A DNA stretch of 52,608 nucleotides from an uncultured bacterium (GTDB lineage Bacteria; Patescibacteriota; Saccharimonadia; Saccharimonadales; Saccharimonadaceae), in assembly GCA_903821365.1 (NCBI GenBank), contig CAIJKY010000007.1:1-52608 (forward strand), in the 5' to 3' direction. The notes beneath the pieces are model-generated. The model saw only the letters and a list, made by a program, of their open reading frames with translations, was not told where the DNA came from and ran no database searches. Every line of letters starts with the position of its first letter. Within the stretch, counting starts at the first letter, position 1. Positions 16,954 through 24,820 of this stretch are shown here, in pieces. Position numbers and translations under genes: made by a program.

Positions 16954-17934
16954 TTAGTTTTTCTTCCAAGCGCGGACGTAATCAACTTTGACCGAAGTTT
17001 CAGTCACTGTTTGACCACCCATAGGCCGTGATGTGTTATCAAGAATGATATTCATTGGGTCTTTGACGCCTTGGCTAGGGATCGGCTCGCCAACTTGCTT
17101 ACCGTCGTAGTAGATCGTAAAGCTGTCCGCTTCCCAGTCAACCGCAAAGGTGTGCCAGCCAGTCCAGTCACCGCCGCCTGGGTCTGCGTGTGGCCAGCCA
17201 TTGCTCACATTGTCACACGAACTACCTTGACCATAACTTGCTTTTGCGCCACCACCAATGGTTTCCATAACATCAAGCTCACCACCAGTTGGCCAGCATG
17301 GAGCACCATCAGAGTATGGGACGATCCAGAAGGCTGGGAAGTTATAGGTGCTACCGTTTGACCCTGGCAAGTTCATACGTGCTTCATAAAAACCATACAC
17401 TTGCTTGAAAGAGCTGGTGTGCATTTGGCCACCCATGTTTTCTTTGCCCTGACAACTCTGGCCTTTGAGTGCCATGTCGAGCGAGCCACCGCTGACTGTT
17501 AGTGTCGACGGGTCAAAACATGCTGTCTCATCGGGGTTATTGCCGCCCGATGTTTCTTTCGTCCACTTGGCAGAGTCAACCTCTGTGCCATCAAACTCAT
17601 CGTTAAAGGTCATTGTCCAATTGCCTGACACTCCGGTCGGTTGCTCAGTGCCGGTCGCAGGAGGAGTCGTGCCTGTTCCACCACCGGTCGTAGGAGGCGT
17701 TGTACCAGGGTGCCCTGATGCAGATGCAAATGATAACGCCTTGCTTCCCGAAGCCGTTGAATCATCGATGACTTCAGGCGGCGTGCCAGTCGTTGTTGGA
17801 GTGGCGTTTTCTGCTTCAAGGACGGGAGTAGAGGCTGCCGCAAGGCTATAAAAGATGATCGAGCCCGCGATGCCGACAACAATCGCTGTAGCAACACTTA
17901 TAAATAGTGGTGATTGGTGGACGGAACGGGCCAT
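16954..17934 (-). CDS. Secreted glycoside hydrolase family 16 (beta-glucanase-like)
   Basis: About 326 residues from ATG 17934, chosen because an AGGGAGA site precedes it by nine bases; an in-frame ATG at 17955 is the alternative. An N-terminal membrane/signal helix (ISVATAIVVGIAGSIIFYSLA) is followed by a short remnant resembling a CBM start (PVLEAEN...ASGSKALSF). A Thr/Pro/Gly linker follows, then a GH16 domain: TMTFNDEFDGTEVDSAKWTK, YGFYEARMNLPG and the catalytic GGELDVMETIG (ExDxxE: two Glu plus assisting Asp). Family members hydrolyse beta-1,3/1,4-glucans or galactans. It is probably exported or membrane-tethered, acting on surface or environmental polysaccharide. It stands alone with its own terminator. 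Confidence 0.88.
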   Translation of the reverse strand: MARSVHQSPLFISVATAIVVGIAGSIIFYSLAAASTPVLEAENATPTTTGTPPEVIDDSTASGSKALSFASASGHPGTTPPTTGGGTGTTPPATGTEQPTGVSGNWTMTFNDEFDGTEVDSAKWTKETSGGNNPDETACFDPSTLTVSGGSLDMALKGQSCQGKENMGGQMHTSSFKQVYGFYEARMNLPGSNGSTYNFPAFWIVPYSDGAPCWPTGGELDVMETIGGGAKASYGQGSSCDNVSNGWPHADPGGGDWTGWHTFAVDWEADSFTIYYDGKQVGEPIPSQGVKDPMNIILDNTSRPMGGQTVTETSVKVDYVRAWKKN

Positions 17935-18108
17935 AAGCTCAGCTCTCCCTCTCATTTCTGTATATTTAGTTTCTAACTAGATTTAAGTATAAGCGTGTAT
18001 GCGACGACGTCAAGCCCCGTGCTCTTTATGGATCTGACACATGAGCTTTTCGAAATCATTAGCATGCGCTATTATTAAGGTAACGTTAACAACTAAGAGA
18101 GTGTAGCT

Positions 18109-18495
18109 ATGCAAGAAGATAAAAAAACCGTTCTCATCGTCGATGACGACAACATGCTATTAACTCGTATCGCAAGCTCACTGAGCAGTGCTGGATACAC
18201 CACATTGACTGCGCATGATGGACAAGAGGGGCTCGACACTGCCTTGCAATCTCACCCCGACTTAGTACTGACCGATTTTCAAATGCCAAGCCTGACTGGT
18301 GTCGAGATGGCCGAACGTATTCGCCGCGATGGCTGGGGAACGAATGTGCCAATCGTTATGATGACCAACACCTATGACCTCGAAGCGGTCAACAAAATGA
18401 TGATGATCAACGTCAAAGACTACGTTATAAAGTCTGACATGTCGCTTGATGCGATCAACGACCTTGTTGGCAGTTATTTAAACACTCAAGCGTAG
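18109..18495 (+). CDS. Single-domain response regulator (CheY-like)
   Basis: The 128-residue protein is only a receiver domain. The acidic pocket is VLIVDDDN (Asp12-14), the phospho-acceptor is Asp56 in LVLTDFQMPSLTG, the switch Thr86 is in VMMTNTYD, and the conserved Lys108 is in YVIKSD. There is no DNA-binding or enzymatic output domain, so it must act through protein contacts or as a phosphate sink. An AGAGAG ribosome site precedes ATG 18109. The partner kinase starts seven bases after its stop, so the two form one operon. A TAACGTTA palindrome lies upstream (about 18080-18088) and might be an operator; this is speculative. Confidence 0.92.
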   Translation: MQEDKKTVLIVDDDNMLLTRIASSLSSAGYTTLTAHDGQEGLDTALQSHPDLVLTDFQMPSLTGVEMAERIRRDGWGTNVPIVMMTNTYDLEAVNKMMMINVKDYVIKSDMSLDAINDLVGSYLNTQA

Positions 18496-18502
18496 CAATA
18501 GC

Positions 18503-19855
18503 ATGAAGCCGTTCCACTCTCTCATGACACCCAAAGGCGCTGATGAGAGTGTGCTTGTCCCGACTAAGTTTAAAGTGCTGTTACTTTTGCTCGCCGGAAG
18601 CATTATTGCGGGCTTTAACGTATATAACGCCGATCATGATTTTCGATCCATCTCAATGTCACGTGTCGCCACAATCGCTACCGCCCTTGATACCAATAAG
18701 ACAAAGGACCTCGCCGACACTGTCACGTCATCTCATGTGAATTATGAGTACATGCACACGGCGCTATCATCGATAAAACAAGCTAATCCTGATTTTCACT
18801 TTGTCTATCTTATGAACGAGAAAGATGGCGTCATTCGATTCATGGCTGACTCAGAACAAAAAGAAAGTAGTGGTTATTCAGCGCCAGGGGAAGTTTATAA
18901 TGATGCGACTCCCGCCTTTAAAGCTATTTTCAAAACCGGTAAACCACTTACCGAAGGACCCGTCACTGACGAGTATGGCACGTGGGTATCAATGCTAGTA
19001 CCAATGGTCAGCGAACGTGATGGATCGGTTGTTGCTGTCGTGGGCGTTGATGTTCCTGTCTCAAGCTACTACACCGCCCTCGTAAATGCTGGTGCATTGC
19101 CGCTACTTGCCGCCGTAACACTGGCAATTATTCTTGCAGTCAGTGATAGTATGCGACGTCGACGCGTCGAAGCCGCACGCTTCCGCTCTGAATTGGTATC
19201 GATTGCCTCGCATGAACTACGCACGCCATTAACTGGTCTACGTTGGGGATCTGAATCATTAATTCAGCAGAATCTCGCCAAAGAACAAATGTCACTTGCG
19301 CATGATATCCACGATAGTGTATTGCGGCTCCAAGAAGGCGCTGAAGACATTTTACAAATGGCGAGCCTGCAATCAAAACATTCTCAGCAGCTCAACATTG
19401 TACCAAACGATTTAACAAAAATGATGCGTGATGTGGCCGCTAATCAAAAACTCGCGGCGAGTGAACGTGGCGTAACTATCAAGCTGTCCGATAGTTGGCC
19501 GCAAAGTGTCATGGCCAACAGCGACCCGTTGCGTATGAAGCGCGTTTTCAATAACTTGCTCTCGAACAGCGTCAAGTACACACGGCCAAATACCGAAATC
19601 ATCATCGGCTATCACTACAAAAAAGACGAGGGTCACACCATATCAATGACTGATAAGGGTATTGGTATCCCTGCTTCAGAGCAAGATAAAATCTTTAGCG
19701 GCTTTTACCGTGCGTCAAATGCGATCAAAGCACAGGTAAACGGTACCGGCATGGGATTGTATCTCTCTCGCACCATCACTGAACAGCACGGCGGTAAGGT
19801 GTGGCTCACGTCAAAAGAAGGTGTTGGCACGACGGTGTTTATCTTGTTGCCATAA
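18503..19855 (+). CDS. Sensor histidine kinase with extracytoplasmic Cache-like domain
   Basis: The 450-residue protein has TM1 at ~22-41, an external sensor domain at ~45-188 (with FVYLMNEKDGVIRFM and VSMLVPMVSERDGSVVAVVGVDV, a PAS/Cache-like fold) and TM2 at ~192-215. No HAMP domain is visible. The HisKA domain has His237 in SIASHELRTPL. The HATPase_c domain has Asn351 in FNNLLSNSVKY, DKGIGIP (~384-390) and GTGMGLYLS (~414-422). All catalytic boxes are intact. It is co-transcribed with the receiver at 18109. The signal is unknown; Cache domains usually bind small molecules outside the cell. Confidence 0.93.
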   Translation: MKPFHSLMTPKGADESVLVPTKFKVLLLLLAGSIIAGFNVYNADHDFRSISMSRVATIATALDTNKTKDLADTVTSSHVNYEYMHTALSSIKQANPDFHFVYLMNEKDGVIRFMADSEQKESSGYSAPGEVYNDATPAFKAIFKTGKPLTEGPVTDEYGTWVSMLVPMVSERDGSVVAVVGVDVPVSSYYTALVNAGALPLLAAVTLAIILAVSDSMRRRRVEAARFRSELVSIASHELRTPLTGLRWGSESLIQQNLAKEQMSLAHDIHDSVLRLQEGAEDILQMASLQSKHSQQLNIVPNDLTKMMRDVAANQKLAASERGVTIKLSDSWPQSVMANSDPLRMKRVFNNLLSNSVKYTRPNTEIIIGYHYKKDEGHTISMTDKGIGIPASEQDKIFSGFYRASNAIKAQVNGTGMGLYLSRTITEQHGGKVWLTSKEGVGTTVFILLP

Positions 19856-19867
19856 ACTGTCAGCTTA

Positions 19868-20353
19868 TTAACGTTTTGATCGTTTTTCGGACGTACATAA
19901 GCTATACACGATACCTGCACAGGCGACCAATAGCGCTCCCCAAAAGAACGATGCAATAGGCGTAAACGGTTGCACTAAAAATCCTCCGAAGTAGCCAGGA
20001 TTGGCGAGATTTCCGCCATTCACTGCAGCCACGAGTGTGAGCAGTAGCCATAGGAGCGGCACGAGCACAATCGAGGCAAGGCTCAAACTGCGCATCAGCG
20101 GGCTAATTGAGAGCCTTAACAGCACAGGTAAACTGAGTATTTCAACCGCTGCAATAATCAACGCCAGTGTCGTGCTGCCATTGCCACTTGTCAGTCCATA
20201 TGCTTGCAACGCCGTTCGGTACTCTTCGAATGAACCAAGCTGCGCCAATGCCATCAGCGCAAATAGTAACGCCAAGAGTAGCATGACTACGCTCACTCCT
20301 TTTTGTTGAATTGGTGCTGGTGCTTTTGCGGTGCCAAGATGTAGTTTCGCCAT
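19868..20353 (-). CDS. DoxX/MauE-like small membrane protein
   Basis: The 161-residue protein has four membrane helices. The helix-1 to loop pattern LLLALLFALMALAQLGSFEEYRTALQAYGL, followed by LALIIAAVEILSLPVLL, resembles the DoxX/MauE family, whose members are linked to thiol-redox or quinone processes. No Cys pair is visible in the first helices, so a redox role is doubtful. It converges with the kinase gene, with 12 bases between the two stops. A TATACT hexamer lies nine bases before ATG 20353, suggesting a very short or absent 5' leader. Confidence 0.55.
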   Translation of the reverse strand: MAKLHLGTAKAPAPIQQKGVSVVMLLLALLFALMALAQLGSFEEYRTALQAYGLTSGNGSTTLALIIAAVEILSLPVLLRLSISPLMRSLSLASIVLVPLLWLLLTLVAAVNGGNLANPGYFGGFLVQPFTPIASFFWGALLVACAGIVYSLCTSEKRSKR

Positions 20354-20384
20354 AATGCTGTTAGTATATCGTACAGCTCATGCT

Positions 20385-21035
20385 TTAACCAGCCTGCTCG
20401 GCGCGCCAGGCCTCGATAGCGGCGTGATTGCCACTCAGTAGTACTTCGGGCACTTCCATGCCGCGAAACTCAGCAGGACGCGTGTATTGCGGGAATTCTA
20501 AATTATCACCGTCGCTAAAGCTTTCAATTTCGGCCGATGTCGCGCCACCGAGCACGCCAGGTATAAGCCGGACAACGCTATCAATAATCATGAGTGCCGG
20601 TAGCTCACCACCTGTTAATACGAAATCACCAATGCTTACCTGACGGTCAATCAGCGTCGTCACACGCTCATCGTAGCCCTCATACCGTGCGCAGACAAAG
20701 ATAAGGCCATGTGTATCGTCTGCCATCGACATCGCCGCTTTTTGCCGCCAGCGTTCTCCACGTGGCGTTGGCAGGATTACTAGCGCGTCAGGATCAATAC
20801 GTTTCGCAGCTTCAATCGCCGCGAATAAGGGTTCTGGCTTTAATAGCATGCCGTCACCGCCGCCATATGGAGTATCGTCAACTTGCTTGCGCGGGCCGAT
20901 GCCAAACTCGCGGAGATTGTGATGCTGAAACTGGATAAGCTGCTTGTTTTGGGCTTTCCACATCATACTGACGCCAAGGGTGGCCTCAAAGATTTCAGGA
21001 AACAAAGAGATTGATTGAATAATTCGTGGCTGCAT
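20385..21035 (-). CDS. trmD: tRNA (guanine37-N1)-methyltransferase
   Basis: TrmD methylates G37 next to the anticodon, preventing frameshifts. The protein has ISLFPEIFEATLGVSMMWKA, the acceptor-binding DDTPYGGGDGMLLKPEPLF, the trefoil-knot AdoMet segments VILPTPRGERW, LIFVCARYEGYDERV and SIGDFVLTGGELPALMIIDSVVRLIPGVLG, and the C-terminal PEVLLSGNHAAIEAWR. At 216 residues it is shorter than typical TrmD (about 230-255) because it ends right after the GNHxxIxxWR motif and lacks the last helices. A TATACT hexamer nine bases before ATG 21035 suggests a very short leader. The usual rimM neighbour is absent; the orphan gene at 21116 occupies that place on the other strand. Confidence 0.95.
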   Translation of the reverse strand: MQPRIIQSISLFPEIFEATLGVSMMWKAQNKQLIQFQHHNLREFGIGPRKQVDDTPYGGGDGMLLKPEPLFAAIEAAKRIDPDALVILPTPRGERWRQKAAMSMADDTHGLIFVCARYEGYDERVTTLIDRQVSIGDFVLTGGELPALMIIDSVVRLIPGVLGGATSAEIESFSDGDNLEFPQYTRPAEFRGMEVPEVLLSGNHAAIEAWRAEQAG

Positions 21036-21115
21036 AGTAGCCCTAGTATACTACACAGACTTAATGTTATATGGTATATTATGCCTGTATTATTGGCCCG
21101 AGAGAGGAATCTTCA

Positions 21116-21508
21116 ATGCCCGGTAAACACGCTGCTTTCCCCCAAATGGACTGGATGCTTGAGCAGGCCGTTGAACGTATTGCGCATCACATCTACATGA
21201 AGTCACCTCTACCCGACTCGCTAAGCCTCGAACGATACCGTGACATATTCGCGCACGAGGGCTGGAGTAGAGCGTTCGCCAATCAACTGATGCTCTATAT
21301 AGGTAGATATGGCAAGCCACAAGAACATATGTGTCTTGTCAGTGGTGCTTTTGTTCTACAGCGCTGCCGCCTTCTCGGTGCATTCTACCTATTCATCGCC
21401 GATGGCGTGCCGCTGTCGCCGCTGGGTACGCCCGGGCAACTACCGCCGGGGGAGATCTACCGTATAGCAGGAAACTCGACGCCGGTATATCAGTGTACTC
21501 GCGCGTAA
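21116..21508 (+). CDS. Orphan 130-residue protein of unknown function, GC-rich codon use
   Basis: I do not recognise this family. ATG 21116 is chosen over an in-frame ATG at 21071 because AGAGAGGA sits seven bases before it. The protein begins MPGKHAAFPQMDWMLEQAVE and looks helical and cytoplasmic at first (RYRDIFAHEGWSRAFANQLMLYIGRYG). It then has a beta-rich second half with GQLPPGEIYRIAGN. There is one moderately hydrophobic stretch (LLGAFYLFIADGVPL) but no clear membrane anchor. GC-rich codons contrast with neighbours. It sits alone on the plus strand between trmD and khpA, where rimM is found in many bacteria. A possible extended -10 (TGGTATATT) lies near 21073-21081. Confidence 0.65.
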   Translation: MPGKHAAFPQMDWMLEQAVERIAHHIYMKSPLPDSLSLERYRDIFAHEGWSRAFANQLMLYIGRYGKPQEHMCLVSGAFVLQRCRLLGAFYLFIADGVPLSPLGTPGQLPPGEIYRIAGNSTPVYQCTRA

Positions 21509-21528
21509 GAATGGCCGATGTACATGCG

Positions 21529-21586
21529 CCCCGCAGCCAGCGATATACAGTCCCTACACGTGGACGGAACCTCGCAGCCAGCGGGG
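21529..21586 (+). repeat. Inverted repeat plus 11-bp direct repeat after the 21116 gene
   Basis: CCCCGC (21529-21534) pairs with GCGGGG (21581-21586), and an inner GTCC/GGAC pair lies between them. The 11-mer CGCAGCCAGCG occurs twice in the same orientation (21532-21542 and 21573-21583). It may be a 3' RNA hairpin or the scar of an insertion. There is no proper T-run. Confidence 0.4.
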
Positions 21587-21626
21587 CCGTTTCATGTCAT
21601 TTCGAAAATAACAAACCCTTACAAAC

Positions 21627-21655
21627 AAAATAATCCCGAAAAACGGGATTATTTT
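21627..21655. terminator. Bidirectional rho-independent terminator
   Basis: AAAATAATCCCG (21627-21638), an A5 loop, and CGGGATTATTTT (21644-21655) form a perfect 12-bp stem with A/T-rich outer arms. It can stop the 21116 gene and the khpA transcript arriving from the other side. Confidence 0.9.
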
Positions 21656-21690
21656 GCCACATAAAGCTCTCAACTTATTTTTGGAAAGTT

Positions 21691-21712
21691 GCTCGCAAGA
21701 GCCTTTTTATTT
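21691..21712 (+). terminator. Second terminator-like hairpin with GCAA tetraloop
   Basis: GCTC-GCAA-GAGC (21691-21702) is followed by CTTTTTATTT. The stem is short (4 bp), but the GNRA loop and T-run fit a plus-strand terminator acting as backup to the one at 21627. Longer alternative pairing (GCTCT/AGAGC, CAACTT/AAGTTG) is possible. Confidence 0.5.
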
Positions 21713-21754
21713 TTGGTTCGCGGTTATTATCTTGGCCGGTGAACTTGTTAATGA

Positions 21755-22144
21755 TTATATATCGAGATCGTCTAAGTCCGCAAGCTCTTTCCTGGTTTTC
21801 GCGGCCAGCTTGCTTGGTTCTTCCACAGCTTCCTCTGATGAGTTTTCCACAGTGCCGCCAGATTGGGCAGTTTCTGCACCCTCTTCACCGCCAACATTGT
21901 CAGTATCAACGATCTTTAAGTTATATCTGGCATCATTCTTAGTGCCGAGTGCACGCAACAATGTGCGCAGACTTTGAGCTGTTGTACCACGGCGACCGAT
22001 AACTCGGCCAAGGTCTTCTGGGTGGACAGTGAGTACAAGCAGTACTCCTTTTTCGTCTATACTGCGTTCAACAATAACGTCTTCGGGGCGGCTTACGAGC
22101 GATTTTACGATATATTCTATGAATTGCTGGTCGATACTGGACAT
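21755..22144 (-). CDS. khpA: KH-domain RNA-binding protein (KhpA-like)
   Basis: The 129-residue protein starts MSSIDQQFIEYIVKSLVSRP, then a type II KH core with VLTVHPEDLGRVIGRRGTTAQSLRTLL, holding the GxxG loop (GRRG) that grips single-stranded RNA. The core is ~80 residues, the usual KhpA length. An extra ~40-residue acidic, Glu/Ala-rich tail follows, which is unusual and could contact basic ribosomal partners. KhpA-type proteins sit next to rpsP in many bacteria and modulate cell division and small-RNA function. Here it is 128 bases after rpsP with a terminator between them. Confidence 0.9.
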   Translation of the reverse strand: MSSIDQQFIEYIVKSLVSRPEDVIVERSIDEKGVLLVLTVHPEDLGRVIGRRGTTAQSLRTLLRALGTKNDARYNLKIVDTDNVGGEEGAETAQSGGTVENSSEEAVEEPSKLAAKTRKELADLDDLDI

Positions 22145-22214
22145 GGCAGCATTTCCCTCCCTTTAAGCTGATGCCTATTATTATATAGGATAATAAAAGA
22201 ATTTCTCGTTAAAT

Positions 22215-22257
22215 AAAATATCCGACCCATGACATGTTGTCACCGATCGGATATTTT
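22215..22257 (-). terminator. Terminator between rpsP and khpA
   Basis: Arms 22215-22225 and 22247-22257 form an 11-bp stem ending in A/T. An inner TGAC/GTCA pair (22230-22233/22239-22242) makes a branched loop. It is probably the 3' end of the rpsP transcript, or an attenuator before khpA. Confidence 0.75.
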
Positions 22258-22272
22258 TAAGTAAGAATACGT

Positions 22273-22620
22273 CTACGCTTCGGCAGGTGCAGTTTCGGCC
22301 TCAGTCGCTGGACGGTGCTTGCGCAACTTGTCTGGATTGCGAGTTACGCCAGTGTGGGTTGTCGGTTTTTTGACCCAAGCAGGAACATCGATCTTTGCAT
22401 CAAGCAAAAGACGGACGATACGTGGTGTCGGCTGCGCGCCATTCTTTAGGTAGAACCCAATCTTTTCAGCGTCGAGCTTTACGTCTTTAGTGTGAGGGTT
22501 ATAGTTGCCAACATAAGCAACAACACGGCCACTTGATGGGTGTCGCCTTGATTCTTGAACTGCCAAACGGTAAATCGGCATTGCCTTACGGCCCAAACGT
22601 TGCAAACGAATTGCGAGCAT
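22273..22620 (-). CDS. rpsP: Small ribosomal subunit protein bS16
   Basis: The 115-residue protein has the bS16 pattern: MLAIRLQRLGRKAMPIYRLA, VVQESR-like AVQESRRHPSSGRVVAYVGNYNP, and DAEKIGFYLKNGAQPTPRIVRLLLDAKI. The C-terminus is extended by ~30 residues (THTGVTRNPDKLRKHRP then an Ala/Glu-rich tail), as in several bacterial lineages. It binds 16S rRNA and helps assemble the 30S platform. It precedes khpA and follows rnc in the direction of transcription. Confidence 0.95.
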   Translation of the reverse strand: MLAIRLQRLGRKAMPIYRLAVQESRRHPSSGRVVAYVGNYNPHTKDVKLDAEKIGFYLKNGAQPTPRIVRLLLDAKIDVPAWVKKPTTHTGVTRNPDKLRKHRPATEAETAPAEA

Positions 22621-22711
22621 ATCTGTACGTACTACTTCCTTAAATTATCTATTAACTCTTTGGCTTTTAAAATGCCACTACTAATAAAGCTATGAACTCT
22701 TTGACTCGATA

Positions 22712-23452
22712 TTACCTATTTTTTGCACTATTGTCAATTAGTTCTCGCTGTGCGCTGTAATAAATCAACGCCGCCTCAGCTGCTTTTTGTTGAGCAAACT
22801 GCTTTGAGGGGCCTTCGCCTTTACCAAGGAGCTTATCGCCAACAAATACGCCGAGCGTAAATATCTTGTCATGATCAGGACCTTCTTCGTGAAGGACACG
22901 GTACTGTGGCGTGTGGCCATCAACACTCTGAGCAACCTCCTGAAGGTGTGATTTACCATCGCGCCAACTTCCACTATCTAAAATGCCTTGTAGCGTCGAA
23001 AGAATATTCTCAGTGATGAAGAGTTTAGCTGCGTCATAACCTTTTTCAAGATACAATGCGCCAGTTACCGCCTCAAAAGCGTTCGCAAGGATCTGCTGCC
23101 GTGCTCGTTCACTTCCTTGTTTCTCGCCACGGCTCAGTCGCATCATTGGCATAAAGTTTAAGCGGCTAGCAGCAGCGCTGATACTTTCGGTTCGAACCAA
23201 TGCCGCGCGCCAGTTTGTTAAGATACCTTCTGGCTCAGCGTATGTTGTGTAGAGGGCTTGCGTCACGACAAGCTCAAGCACGGCGTCACCTAAAAACTCA
23301 AGTCGCTCATTGTGCTGACTGGTACTTTTTTTATGTTCGTTAACATAGCTACGATGCGTAAACGCCGTGACCAAAATTTCAACATTCTCAAATCGCCCTC
23401 CCAGCTTCGCCTCGGCAAATTGCTGGTAAGGAGCGGTATCCATTCCTGACAT
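22712..23452 (-). CDS. rnc: Ribonuclease III
   Basis: RNase III cuts double-stranded RNA in rRNA precursors. ATG 23452 is chosen because AAGGA lies seven bases before it; an in-frame ATG nine codons upstream (23479) is less likely. The catalytic signature is HNERLEFLGDAVLELVVTQAL (conserved Glu and Asp), with the second acidic cluster in ANAFEAVTGALYLEKGYD. The C-terminal double-stranded RNA binding domain runs from DGKSHLQEVAQ to GPSKQFAQQKAAEAALIYY. About 246 residues, a usual length. It lies in a processing cluster with nusB, rpmF and rpsP. Confidence 0.95.
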   Translation of the reverse strand: MSGMDTAPYQQFAEAKLGGRFENVEILVTAFTHRSYVNEHKKSTSQHNERLEFLGDAVLELVVTQALYTTYAEPEGILTNWRAALVRTESISAAASRLNFMPMMRLSRGEKQGSERARQQILANAFEAVTGALYLEKGYDAAKLFITENILSTLQGILDSGSWRDGKSHLQEVAQSVDGHTPQYRVLHEEGPDHDKIFTLGVFVGDKLLGKGEGPSKQFAQQKAAEAALIYYSAQRELIDNSAKNR

Positions 23453-23492
23453 AGTACTTTCCTTTATCGTGTTTTCCATATTCGGTGTAAAT

Positions 23493-23990
23493 TTAAAGAT
23501 TACCTTGGCGGATTTTCTTCATAGCAAGCAGTATGAGCTTACCGATATCTTCATATTCAATTTTATCGAGGGATTCGGCGACGCTAAACCAGCCGATACC
23601 ATTCATCCACTCTTCTTTCTTTAACTTGTTTGTATCCCCTTGTGCTTGCACGAGATAAACATGCATTGTCATCAACACAAGGCTGTTTTGACGGCGATAG
23701 CGGAAGTTGATTTTGCCAAGCCAATCCATAACCCGCATTTCTTTAAGGCCAGTTTCTTCTTGGATTTCACGTTCAGCAGTTTCACGTGTTACTTCACCGT
23801 CTTCGACATGGCCTTTAGCAATTGTCCAGCGATCTTTAGCGTCTTGAGTCAGCAATATTTGCACTTGACCGTCTTGGCGTCGAAAAACAATACCACCGGC
23901 AGTAGTCTCTCGGACAACTTCTTGAATAAGTGGCTTGCGTCGACTAAAGTATTTTTTAAACTTTTCGAAACGATCAAGATTAGGGGTCAT
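23493..23990 (-). CDS. Nudix hydrolase
   Basis: The 165-residue protein carries a complete Nudix box, GHVEDGEVTRETAEREIQEETGL (G-x5-E-x7-REUxEExGU), preceded by TTAGGIVFRRQDGQVQILL and WTIAKGHVE. The W-x-(I/L)-PKGH-like lead-in resembles diadenosine-polyphosphate hydrolases (MutT/Ap4A type) seen in small genomes. The likely role is hydrolysis of nucleoside diphosphates linked to another moiety; the substrate is unknown. It overlaps nusB by four bases (23987-23990), so the two are co-translated. This is separate from the Nudix domain built into the leuS product. Confidence 0.88.
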   Translation of the reverse strand: MTPNLDRFEKFKKYFSRRKPLIQEVVRETTAGGIVFRRQDGQVQILLTQDAKDRWTIAKGHVEDGEVTRETAEREIQEETGLKEMRVMDWLGKINFRYRRQNSLVLMTMHVYLVQAQGDTNKLKKEEWMNGIGWFSVAESLDKIEYEDIGKLILLAMKKIRQGNL

Positions 23991-24478
23991 GCGACCGCCT
24001 TTTCTTCAGCTTCTGTTTCCGCTGCAACAGTAGGTTCAGCTGGTATTTCGCCAATCAGTGTGCGATACGCAGTGCCAAGCACGCCGTTAACAAACTTCGA
24101 CGAGTTGTCAGAGCCGAAGGCCTTAGCAAGCTCTACCGCTTCATTGATAACTACTTTTGGTGGCACTTCACCCTGCATGTTATTAAGTTCATAGAGCGCC
24201 ATGCGAAGAATGCATTTATCAATGCGAGCAATCTGATCAATTGGCCACTCCGGCGCGATTGGCTGTAATGTCGCGTCAAGCTCAGCAGTTTTATCAAAAA
24301 CGCCTTGCACCAACGTCCGCACAAACGTTTTGTCATCAAGCGTCTTTTCGTAACGTTCTAGATTACGATTAACGACTTCATTGACTTCCACATTGCTTTC
24401 AGGAAATTCAGCTCGAAAATCAAGCTCATACAAACTCTGTAGTGCCAAAATACGACCAAGGTGTCGGTTAGATGCCAA
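23987..24478 (-). CDS. nusB: Transcription antitermination factor NusB
   Basis: The 163-residue helical protein starts MASNRHLGRILALQSLYELDFR, the usual NusB opening (R-x-x-A-x-Q-x-L-Y). It continues with APEWPIDQIARIDKCILRMALYEL and PPKVVINEAVELAKAFGSDNSSKFVNGVLG, the latter being the most conserved part of the family. NusB binds boxA RNA with NusE/S10 to allow full rRNA transcription. It begins at TTG 24478 with a strong AAGGAG site. A ~20-residue Ala/Glu tail follows the core. Confidence 0.93.
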   Translation of the reverse strand: MASNRHLGRILALQSLYELDFRAEFPESNVEVNEVVNRNLERYEKTLDDKTFVRTLVQGVFDKTAELDATLQPIAPEWPIDQIARIDKCILRMALYELNNMQGEVPPKVVINEAVELAKAFGSDNSSKFVNGVLGTAYRTLIGEIPAEPTVAAETEAEEKAVA

Positions 24479-24565
24479 GTGTTTGCTCCTTATGCTCTGT
24501 GTTTATTGTTATATGCGACGCTGATGTTTCGAACAAAATCGAGTTAGTCGAACGCCCAAACGATA

Positions 24566-24736
24566 TTAAGCGTTTGTTTCAGCTTTTTGTGCTGTCTTTA
24601 GACTACCGCTTTCGCGGCGAGTTGTGTAGGCCTTTACTGGACTTTTCGCATTAACTGCTCGTGCCAATTTGACAACGAGGTGGCTGCGACGTAGACCGGT
24701 CTTGCGCATACTGCTCTGTTTTTTAGGCTTTCCCAT
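24566..24736 (-). CDS. rpmF: Large ribosomal subunit protein bL32
   Basis: This 56-residue gene begins at ATG 24736 with CAGGAG upstream. The protein starts MGKPKKQSSMRKTGLRRSHL, which aligns with the bL32 core PKR(K)TSKSRxxMRRSH. It is strongly basic. The later CxxC...CxxC zinc ribbon of many bL32 proteins is missing, as in zinc-free variants. Position fits: rpmF and rnc are common neighbours. bL28 was considered and rejected because its fold motif (C/G-x-x-T-G-K) is absent. Confidence 0.8.
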   Translation of the reverse strand: MGKPKKQSSMRKTGLRRSHLVVKLARAVNAKSPVKAYTTRRESGSLKTAQKAETNA

Positions 24737-24820
24737 ACGTAATAACTCCTGTCATTTGCTGTGCCGATAAGTATTTGCACTTATTATAGCGAAAAATCGC
24801 CAAAACCTCAAGTCATGTAC

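Noticed and set aside
23640-24194. Plus-strand frame (184 codons) opposite the Nudix and nusB genes
   Set aside because: It spans the antisense of two well-recognised overlapping genes and shows no domain pattern.
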